A stretch of 13,642 nt of DNA from an uncultured Atopostipes sp. GTDB lineage: Bacteria; Bacillota; Bacilli; Lactobacillales; Carnobacteriaceae_A. Each line of letters opens with the position of its first letter. Position 1 is the first letter of the stretch. Below are positions 1-5,962 of this stretch, one piece after another. The notes below the pieces were generated by a model that saw nothing but the letters and a program-made list of their open reading frames with translations, ran no database searches and was not told the DNA's origin. The stretch lies in the NCBI GenBank assembly GCA_910588235.1, contig CAJUOQ010000048.1, positions 1 to 13,642 on the forward strand. Reading direction: 5' to 3'. The position numbers and the translations under genes are program-made.

Positions 1-55
1 AGAATTTGCGGAAAACTAATTGGCAGAAAATGCCGATTTCTACTTGACGTTAACA
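1..55. mobile_element. Possible end of an insertion sequence (IS21-like) cutting into the regulator
   Basis: Read on the minus strand from base 55, the sequence begins TGTTAACGTCAAGTAG and continues into a GGCA-TTTTC-TGCC mini-palindrome (bases 22-34 on the plus strand). A terminus starting with TG plus such internal motifs reminds me of IS21-family ends. The PRD homology of the regulator stops exactly at this point (residue 270), and the residues after it do not fit a PRD. No transposase is visible because the window ends. Family assignment is from memory of end sequences and is uncertain. Confidence 0.38.
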
Positions 56-866
56 GCAAATTTGTATTTAGATATTTTTCTATATTATTCATTACTTCTT
101 TTGCAATATGATACAAGTTAATATCTGCTTTCATTTCGTCAATTTGTTTGTCTTCTAAAATATTATCTTGCTTTATCAATACATTCCCTATTTTTCTTAC
201 TCGACTTAATAGTATATAAAGGTGAGAAAAAACATTTACATCATATGGATGTGAAAATTTAATTTGTAAATTATTTTCAATTATACTGATTTGGTAAAGT
301 ATAAAATCAACGTCATATCGATTAAAATCTCTAATTTTATTATCTTTTAATTCATCTATATTTATTAATGTACGACTTGTCTGAATCAAATCGCTTATAG
401 CACGTCGTATATTAGTTTCTCGTCCTAATATCTTAATATTAAAATTATTTCTAATTAATTCTAGATCATATTTTTCTAATATTTTAGAAATTAACTTTTC
501 ATCGTTTGCTATTACAGATTCGCTTATATAATACTGTTCATACAATTCGAAAATATTTTTTTCATTAGGAGAACGTAATAAAAGCTCCTCCATAACATTA
601 TTTCTTCTTTCAGTAGGTGATAGACTAGTATTATGTCCCTCTTTAGGTGTGTTTTTTAAATATTTTTCATAATTTAGTTTATAACCACTTCCTTTTCGAG
701 AATAAATAAGCATCCCACTTGAAGATTCATCATTAATTTCTTTAATTAGTCGATAAATAGTTTTAGTAGATACATTCAACTTCCTAGAAAGTTCCAATGC
801 CGTTACAAACTCTCTTGAATCTAAAAGATGAAGTATTATAAGTTCTTTTCTTTTTAATCGATCCAT
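1..866 (-). CDS. PRD-domain PTS transcriptional regulator (BglG/LicR type), 3' part missing or broken
   Basis: The reading frame is open from ATG at 866 to the window edge (288 codons, no stop). A good ribosome binding site (GGAGG) lies seven bases upstream of the start. Residues 5-65 form an HTH_11/Mga-like helix-turn-helix (LSRKLNVSTKTIYRLIKEI). Residues 105-165 form the second winged-helix region usual in this family (YYISESVIANDEKL then GRETNIRRAI). A PTS regulation domain begins near 180, with HPYDVNVFSHLYILLSRVRK at 206-225. Such regulators are phosphorylated by HPr and EIIB and control PTS genes, so the divergent EIIBC gene is the likely target. Family members are usually 500 residues or more. 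PRD similarity ends at about residue 270, where the DNA looks like an insertion-sequence end. The gene is far more AT-rich than its neighbours. It lacks a visible BglG-type RNA target, so DNA binding is more likely than antitermination. Confidence 0.82.
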   Translation of the reverse strand, partial: MDRLKRKELIILHLLDSREFVTALELSRKLNVSTKTIYRLIKEINDESSSGMLIYSRKGSGYKLNYEKYLKNTPKEGHNTSLSPTERRNNVMEELLLRSPNEKNIFELYEQYYISESVIANDEKLISKILEKYDLELIRNNFNIKILGRETNIRRAISDLIQTSRTLINIDELKDNKIRDFNRYDVDFILYQISIIENNLQIKFSHPYDVNVFSHLYILLSRVRKIGNVLIKQDNILEDKQIDEMKADINLYHIAKEVMNNIEKYLNTNLLLTSSRNRHFLPISFPQI

Positions 867-902
867 TAAGTATTTCCTCCTATACATATAGTAACAATTA
901 AA

Positions 903-916
903 TGATAGCGCTTTTA
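903..916. promoter_or_regulatory. Candidate cre (CcpA) site
   Basis: TGATAGCGCTTTTA matches the cre consensus TGWAARCGYTWNCW at 12 of 14 positions. It lies in the divergent region between the PRD regulator and the EIIBC gene. Its place about 37 bases upstream of the regulator start suggests catabolite control of the regulator, of the permease, or of both. Confidence 0.35.
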
Positions 917-924
917 TTAAACTG

Positions 925-942
925 TGTCCGTAGTAGTGGACA
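925..942. promoter_or_regulatory. Small inverted repeat, possible operator
   Basis: TGTCC and GGACA form a perfect 5-base inverted repeat with an 8-base spacer (TGTCCgtagtagtGGACA). It sits in the divergent intergenic region, where a binding site for the PRD regulator would be expected. The arms are short, so this could be chance. Confidence 0.22.
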
Positions 943-998
943 TTTTAATAATATATCTATTATATACTTAAATAATAATAGTAATGTATTTTTAAAAC

Positions 999-1028
999 TT
1001 GATGTTTTTGGATATATTTGGCTATTAT
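999..1028 (+). promoter_or_regulatory. Candidate promoter of the EIIBC gene
   Basis: TTGATG (999-1004) and TATTAT (1023-1028) are separated by 18 bases. They would give a leader of about 85 bases before the EIIBC start. The region is so AT-rich that other -10-like boxes exist, so this is only the best of several candidates. Confidence 0.3.
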
Positions 1029-1122
1029 ATCGCTTTCTTCCCTCAAGCCTTTTGATTAGGTTAAAACCCTTTCATGTGAGAAACTAACTTTATAAAATGC
1101 ATCAGCAAAGAGGTGGAGGACG

Positions 1123-2589
1123 ATGAAAAATAAAAAGAAAGAATATCAAGAATTAGCCCAAGCGATTCTTACACGAGTCGGTGGCCAAGAGAATGTCGAG
1201 AACGTCATTCATTGTGTTACACGGCTGCGTTTTTATTTAAAAGATGAGGATCAAGCAGATCGGGAAGCGCTGGAGGAGTTATCAGGCGTGATGGGGATTG
1301 TAGAAGCCAATAATCAATTCCAAGTCGTGGTCGGACAAGCAGTGGATGATATTTATGCTGAGGTCGAAGCGCTACTTCCGAATCAAACAGCGGACACGGA
1401 AAAAGTTGAAGACACTACATCCGGTTTTAAAGACCAAGAGACTTTTACTGGAAAGTTGCGCTATGGGTTTAACCATGTGATTGGCATCGTTACCGGCGCT
1501 GTTATGCCGATTATTAATATTTTAGCGGCTTCTGGAATTATTAAAAGTATCCTAGCCATCGGGACGAGTTCAGGACTAATTACCGAAACAGGCAATGCCT
1601 ACTTAATTGTGAATGCGATGGCGGATGCCGTTTTTTATTTTCTACCGATTTTAATTGGCTATAATGCCGCGAGACGCCTTGGCGGCAATCCAGTCTTAAC
1701 GGCGGTGATTGGTGGCGTGATCATGTATCCGACGATTTTGGAAGCAGCGGAAAATGAACTGATTATTTTAAGCGTTGGTTCATTAGATTTCCCTTATGTT
1801 TCTTATACTTATTCCATTTTTCCGATGATTTTAGCGGCCTGGTTAGTCAAAATAACTGAAAGTTGGCTAAAACAATGGGTGCCTACTTATATTCAAGCTA
1901 TCTTCATTCCGATCGTCGTTATAGGTTTCGTGACGGCGGTGACTTTCCTACTGACGGGTCCGATCATTACTTGGATTTCGTTTGCTTTAGCGGATGGTCT
2001 ACAAGTGTTACTGAATTGGAACTCCGCTATCTTTGGCGGTATTATCGCCGGTTTATACCAAATCCTCGTGATTTTTGGTTTGCATTGGGGCATCATCCCT
2101 ATTTACGTTAACGACTTTGCGCTGCTAGGCTACAGTTATTTATCTGCGATCGTCAGTTTCTCCATCGTCGGCCAAGCCGGCGCCGCCTTAGCAGTGGCGG
2201 TTAAAACGAAAAAAGCGGATATTAAAGAATTAGGTTACGCCGGTACCATCTCTGCTTTTTGTGGTATTACGGAACCCGCTATTTATGGGATTAATCTGCG
2301 ATTTCGCCGCCCTTTCATCTGTGCAAGCATCGGCAGTGCCGTCGGTGGTTTCTTTACCGGCTTGTTGCACGTCAATATGTGGAGTATCATCGGTTCGATT
2401 ATTGGTCTGCCCTCTTATATCGATCCCGTCAATGGCATCAACGCGAACTTCTGGTATGCCGTGATGATTACGATCCTCACCTTAGCGGTTGCTTTCTTAC
2501 TGACTTACTTTTGGGGCTATAACGATCAAATGAAAATGCACCAAAAACAAGAAAAACCACAAAACCCAGGGAAAGTGGTCCCTGAATAA
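1123..2589 (+). CDS. PTS transporter EIIBC, beta-glucoside/sucrose/trehalose (glucose superfamily) type
   Basis: This membrane permease imports a sugar and phosphorylates it during transport. The 488-residue product starts at ATG 1123 behind a strong AGGTGGAGGA site. EIIB is N-terminal (residues 1-85), with the phosphorylated cysteine at C31 in the motif HCVTRLRF. A polar linker (about 86-108) leads into a multi-span EIIC domain with the conserved GITEP motif at 381-385. EIIB resembles BglP/BglF proteins, but the chain ends after EIIC with no EIIA, as in SacP and TreP, so a separate EIIA must donate the phosphate. The divergent PRD regulator supports a beta-glucoside-type substrate. No phospho-glucosidase is adjacent, and a strong terminator follows, so the gene seems to be transcribed alone. 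The exact sugar cannot be named from sequence. Confidence 0.9.
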   Translation: MKNKKKEYQELAQAILTRVGGQENVENVIHCVTRLRFYLKDEDQADREALEELSGVMGIVEANNQFQVVVGQAVDDIYAEVEALLPNQTADTEKVEDTTSGFKDQETFTGKLRYGFNHVIGIVTGAVMPIINILAASGIIKSILAIGTSSGLITETGNAYLIVNAMADAVFYFLPILIGYNAARRLGGNPVLTAVIGGVIMYPTILEAAENELIILSVGSLDFPYVSYTYSIFPMILAAWLVKITESWLKQWVPTYIQAIFIPIVVIGFVTAVTFLLTGPIITWISFALADGLQVLLNWNSAIFGGIIAGLYQILVIFGLHWGIIPIYVNDFALLGYSYLSAIVSFSIVGQAGAALAVAVKTKKADIKELGYAGTISAFCGITEPAIYGINLRFRRPFICASIGSAVGGFFTGLLHVNMWSIIGSIIGLPSYIDPVNGINANFWYAVMITILTLAVAFLLTYFWGYNDQMKMHQKQEKPQNPGKVVPE

Positions 2590-2668
2590 TGATGGATTAA
2601 TTAAATTTTATCTCTCAATTTTGTAATTCGTAACTGAACCTAAATTATTTTAAATAGCCTGTAAAAAG

Positions 2669-2709
2669 AAAAAGCGACTCCTAAGTTATTCCTTAGCAGT
2701 CGCTTTTTT
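2669..2709 (+). terminator. Rho-independent terminator of the EIIBC gene
   Basis: Arms AAAAAGCGACT/CTAAG (2669-2685) and CTTAG/AGTCGCTTTTTT (2692-2709) pair with one mismatch, giving a long stem with a 6-base loop and a T run. It lies about 80 bases after the EIIBC stop codon. Confidence 0.85.
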
Positions 2710-2858
2710 ATGGATTAATTATCCTATAACACTTTAATAAAGTGGATGCTCTCCCTTACAAAAGTGTTTGGAGCTCTTTTTCATAGGATCTCTTGATCTA
2801 CCGATTCTCCCCAGTCATATTTGTCCTCTTGATACCTTCATAGAATTTCCTACACATT

Positions 2859-2905
2859 AAAAAAATCCTTTAAAGCGACTTTTGTTCATCACTTTAAAGG
2901 ATTTT
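2859..2905 (-). terminator. Rho-independent terminator of the symporter gene
   Basis: A perfect 14-base stem (AAAATCCTTTAAAG at 2862-2875 with CTTTAAAGGATTTT at 2892-2905) has a 16-base loop. Read on the minus strand it is followed by a T run (plus-strand A run from 2859). It lies about 30 bases beyond the symporter stop codon. Confidence 0.85.
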
Positions 2906-2933
2906 AAAGGGGGATTTCATTTAAGCATAATGC

Positions 2934-4160
2934 TTACAGCGTTTCAGCAAACACTTCATAATCTAATTCATCTTCATCCGCTGCGATCACCATAGCGACT
3001 AATGTATCGATAATGGTATTAAGTGGCGTACGGATCATGCCTGAGAACCAGTCGATTCCTGCAAGCAAACCGATCGAAGCGGCTGGTAGTCCTAAGTACG
3101 GCACGACCACCGTTAAAGCGATGATTCCACCACCCGGGACGGTGACCGTTCCTAAGGTCGCTAATGAAGAAAGGGCGACCGCAAAGATTAAATAACTGAG
3201 CGGCATGTCAATCCCGTAGAATTGAGCTAAAAAGACCACCGCAATGCCTAGGAACATCGATAAGCCATTACTGTTAAGCGCAGTTCCTAAAGGATTGACT
3301 AAGCCATTAATCCGTTTAGACATTCCGAATAGTTTTTCAGAGTCTTCCATCTTTGTCGGTAAAGCAACAGAAGATGAGGTGGTCGTTACCGCAATAATAA
3401 ACATATTTTTCGTCTTTTTCACCACATGCCATGGATTCACGCCCGCTTTAAAGCTCGTAAGCAGGAAGGCGATAATCATATGAATAATGGCGGCGATTAA
3501 GAAGACGAATAAGAATTTCCCGAGGGATAAAATAACATCCAGACCACTTGTCCCCACGACTTGAGCAATAATCGCAAAAATACCAATGGGAGCAAAATTC
3601 ATGACCAATCCGATCACTTTTTGCACCGCTTCGTTCGCGTCTGTCACCACTTTTAACATAATATTGTCTGGGTTTTCTTTCAAAATTAAACCAATCGCTA
3701 ATCCGAAAGGAATCGCAAACACAATGACTTGAATCATATTTCCTTCAGCTAAAGCCCCCGCAATGTTATCGGGGAAAAAGCCAAGAATGGTGTCATAAAG
3801 CGTCATATCCCTTCCCGCAACAGCATCCATCGGCACATCGGTTGCGATCCCTACTCCTGGCTCGAGGAAGATCGCTAAAGCGACTCCAATAATGGCGCCA
3901 ACGACTGTTAAACTCGCGAACCAACCAAACATTTTAAGTCCTAATTTCCCTAAATCCGCAGGGTCTAAACTCCCGACAGCTTCGATCACGGCCAGGAAAA
4001 TCATCACGGTTACGGACATTTGAATGAGACGAATAAAAATATCTCCTAAAATACCGATCGGCTCAATCGCCGGTCCTACAAGAATACCCACCACTGCACC
4101 AAGAGCCATGCCAATCATAATCCAATTAATAAGTCCAATATTTTTCATTTTTTCAAACAC
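2934..4160 (-). CDS. Dicarboxylate/amino acid:cation symporter (DAACS/GltP family)
   Basis: A 408-residue integral membrane protein of the Na+ or H+ coupled glutamate/dicarboxylate symporter family, of usual length. The start is GTG at 4160, with a weak AGGAA site upstream. The in-frame ATG four codons later has no site. The first re-entrant hairpin has the serine-rich SSSVALPT (262-269). The usual TM7 motif NMDGT is replaced by NSNGL (296-300). In TM8, R377, N381 and D385 match R397, N401 and D405 of GltPh, but the aspartate equivalent to D394, which holds the substrate amino group, is G374. Retained arginine and lost aspartate suggest a substrate without an alpha-amino group, such as a dicarboxylate. 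That is inference. It is transcribed alone, between terminators, next to but apart from the maltose genes. Confidence 0.88.
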   Translation of the reverse strand: MFEKMKNIGLINWIMIGMALGAVVGILVGPAIEPIGILGDIFIRLIQMSVTVMIFLAVIEAVGSLDPADLGKLGLKMFGWFASLTVVGAIIGVALAIFLEPGVGIATDVPMDAVAGRDMTLYDTILGFFPDNIAGALAEGNMIQVIVFAIPFGLAIGLILKENPDNIMLKVVTDANEAVQKVIGLVMNFAPIGIFAIIAQVVGTSGLDVILSLGKFLFVFLIAAIIHMIIAFLLTSFKAGVNPWHVVKKTKNMFIIAVTTTSSSVALPTKMEDSEKLFGMSKRINGLVNPLGTALNSNGLSMFLGIAVVFLAQFYGIDMPLSYLIFAVALSSLATLGTVTVPGGGIIALTVVVPYLGLPAASIGLLAGIDWFSGMIRTPLNTIIDTLVAMVIAADEDELDYEVFAETL

Positions 4161-4198
4161 AGTATCATTCCTAACTTCTAGTTTTTAGTCAATAAAAT

Positions 4199-4212
4199 CG
4201 CAAGCGCTTTCC
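4199..4212. promoter_or_regulatory. Weak cre-like site upstream of the symporter
   Basis: CGCAAGCGCTTTCC keeps the AAGCGCTT core of cre sites but misses several flanking positions. It lies about 40 bases upstream of the symporter start codon, where bound CcpA could act as a roadblock. Confidence 0.3.
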
Positions 4213-4383
4213 AAAATACATTTGTAACTTGTGTTCTATCTTCAGTCTCTGTGTGTTTCTGGATTGTGACTCGTTTTTATTTCTATAAATGTATGTTTAT
4301 CTCCTCGACTAACCCCCTTGGTGTAAATTTTTTTGTATTGATATAAATCGACGTGCAGTCTTTCCGAGCGTTTTCTACCACCC

Positions 4384-4405
4384 ATTATATTAAAAGCGTT
4401 TTCAA
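4384..4405 (-). promoter_or_regulatory. Promoter -10 box with overlapping cre site
   Basis: On the minus strand TTGAAAACGCTTTTA (4391-4405) matches the cre consensus WTGNAANCGNWNNCW at 14 of 15 positions. It is followed at once by TATAAT (4389-4384). The cre box therefore fills the spacer of the likely promoter, an arrangement typical of direct CcpA repression. The -35 region (ATGTGT at 17 bases) is poor, so an activator may be needed. Confidence 0.5.
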
Positions 4406-4544
4406 TACACATGGGTTGTTTTGCCCAAACTAATATTTTGTTTTTGTGCAAAAGGAACAACTATTCAATCAGAAGTAGATTTTTTATAAACATCTACCGG
4501 TCGAAGTAAAATTCGATCATCTCTTCTTACCAAGCTTTGGGATA

Positions 4545-4588
4545 AAACAAAAACTTCCCCTTCGATTGTTCGAAGGAGGAAGTTTTTT
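4545..4588 (-). terminator. Rho-independent terminator of the maltose operon
   Basis: AACTTCC-CCTTCG (4552-4564) pairs with CGAAGG-A-GGAAGTT (4571-4584), a 13-base stem with one bulged A and a 6-base loop. T runs occur on both strands, so it can work in both directions. It lies about 35 bases beyond the stop codon of the GH4 gene. Confidence 0.85.
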
Positions 4589-4620
4589 GTTGTACTCATT
4601 TTTCTGCCAGCGACTCTCCC

Positions 4621-5931
4621 TTAAGACAATTCTGGCCAGTAGTCGCCATTGGCTTCGATAAAATCATCTAATACCTTTTGAGCCACTGTAGCATTCGGCA
4701 CTGTTTGATTGAGTGTAAAAGCTTCTAAAGCTTTTTGATAAGAATTCTCAAAGAAAGCATCCACTAATAATTTCTCAGAGGCCACTTGTGCTTCCATCAA
4801 TCCTTTATGAAAATCTGGAATGTCAAAGCGTAAAGAGATGGGTTCTACTCCCCTAGCATTCACATAACTAGGAACTTCCACCACGGCATCCGCTCGTAAA
4901 TTAGGAATCGCGCCTTTATTTGGCACAATCAACATAAAGCGATCATTTTTATTATGCAAAATAGAGGCGGCAATATCCACGATATATTGTCCGTGACCGC
5001 TACTCTCATATTCTAAATCAGTCGCTTCATTATTTTTAATTTGCGCAACCGTATCCTCAATTTTTTGCAGTCGTCCTTCCATAATTTGATTCGCACGCGT
5101 ATAAGCAGGATCTGTTTGTTCAACCACTAAATTAGGATAGAGATAATATTCAAGATAATTATTAGGAATATGCGTCGGGAAATGTTCAATAATAACCTGC
5201 ATATTTTCATAGGTTTGCGCCCAACTGGCCTCTTCTTTTGAAACATCGACCCCGATCGTTTTAATTTTCTCTAAAATTTCCGGCATCAGATCTCGTCCTA
5301 AACTTACATCATAAATCGAATCATACCAGCCAAAATGATTTAAACCATAATAAACAGGTAACCAATTCGAACGATCGAAGCCAAAGGAGTCCGCGATAAT
5401 TTCCTCTATCCCAATCGTCATATCACAAGCATTAATAATTTTAGCCTGTGGATATTCACGTCGAATCGCTTCTGCAACAATCGTCTCCGGATTGGTATAG
5501 TTTAAAATCCAAGCTTCCGGCGCGTATTCCTGAATATGGCCGACCAGTTCTAAAAAGCCTTTCATCGAACGCATCCCGTAAGAAAACCCACCTAGGCCGC
5601 ATGTTTCTTGACCAACGATTCCATGTTTCAAAGGTATTTTCTCGTCTTTTTCTCTCATTTCCATTTTACCCACACGAATTTGTGAGAAGATAAAGTCCGC
5701 ACCCGTAAAAGCCTCTTCAGGATCTTCTGTCCGTTTAAATTCCACTTCATAATGCCCTTTTTCAAGGATATGATCGATAATAATACCCATTTTTTCATTT
5801 TTGATGGGATCGTCATCGTATAAGCGTAATTCTTTTACAGCAAAGTCTTCGTGATTGAGAAGAGTTAACACAATGCCGGGCGTATAACCGCTACCGCCTC
5901 CGGCAATGGTAATAATTTGTTTGTTTGACAT
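4621..5931 (-). CDS. malA: GH4 6-phospho-alpha-glucosidase (maltose-6'-phosphate glucosidase)
   Basis: A 436-residue cytoplasmic enzyme that should hydrolyse maltose 6'-phosphate to glucose and glucose 6-phosphate, using NAD+ and a divalent metal such as Mn2+. The N-terminal AGGGSGYTPGI (10-20) is the nucleotide-binding loop. Further family motifs are GQETCGLGG (108-115), NYTNPE (144-149), CDMTIGIE (169-176) and LNHFGW (197-202). C169 and H199 are the expected metal ligands. The alpha-specific GH4 signature is CDMP and the beta-glucosidase one is CNVP, so CDMT fits alpha with one change. Similarity to Bacillus MalA/GlvA runs along the whole chain to the WPEL end. It lies 31 bases after the EIICB gene, in the same operon. 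The start at 5931 keeps the family N-terminus, although the AAGGAG site is about 13 bases away. Confidence 0.93.
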   Translation of the reverse strand: MSNKQIITIAGGGSGYTPGIVLTLLNHEDFAVKELRLYDDDPIKNEKMGIIIDHILEKGHYEVEFKRTEDPEEAFTGADFIFSQIRVGKMEMREKDEKIPLKHGIVGQETCGLGGFSYGMRSMKGFLELVGHIQEYAPEAWILNYTNPETIVAEAIRREYPQAKIINACDMTIGIEEIIADSFGFDRSNWLPVYYGLNHFGWYDSIYDVSLGRDLMPEILEKIKTIGVDVSKEEASWAQTYENMQVIIEHFPTHIPNNYLEYYLYPNLVVEQTDPAYTRANQIMEGRLQKIEDTVAQIKNNEATDLEYESSGHGQYIVDIAASILHNKNDRFMLIVPNKGAIPNLRADAVVEVPSYVNARGVEPISLRFDIPDFHKGLMEAQVASEKLLVDAFFENSYQKALEAFTLNQTVPNATVAQKVLDDFIEANGDYWPELS

Positions 5932-5962
5932 CTTCGTTTCATCGCTCCTTATAATTTTTTCT

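Larger units (their letters stand above)
2590..2933. other. Convergent intergenic gap between the EIIBC and symporter genes
   Basis: This 344-base gap holds two terminators, one facing each way (2669-2709 and 2859-2905). The stretch between them (2710-2858) has a small palindrome, CACTTTAATAAAGTG at about 2729-2743. I see no gene or known RNA in it. Confidence 0.6.
4161..4544. other. Long upstream region of the symporter gene, with cre-like boxes
   Basis: About 380 gene-free bases lie upstream of the symporter start. They contain a TATAAT box (minus strand, 4384-4389), at least two cre-like sites (4199-4212, 4391-4405), and small inverted repeats GTAGAT/ATCTAC (4475-4480 and 4492-4497) and TCGAA/TTCGA (4501-4505 and 4512-4516). 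If transcription starts at the TATAAT box, the leader is over 200 bases long. I recognise no riboswitch or T-box. The small open frame inside (4242-4460) begins with TTG, has no ribosome binding site and is not convincing. Confidence 0.5.

Noticed and set aside
902..1087. Small open frame (61 codons) in the divergent region
   Set aside because: It has no ribosome binding site, overlaps the cre-like box and candidate promoter, and its translation looks like random AT-rich sequence.
1030..1110. BglG-type RNA antiterminator target before the EIIBC gene
   Set aside because: I found neither the expected RAT-like sequence nor an overlapping terminator in the leader.
2710..2858. Possible riboswitch or small RNA between the two convergent terminators
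   Set aside because: Only a small AT-rich palindrome is visible. Nothing matches a known RNA class.
4242..4460. Small open frame (72 codons) on the minus strand upstream of the symporter
   Set aside because: It starts with TTG, lacks a ribosome binding site, covers the promoter and cre boxes, and has no recognisable motif.
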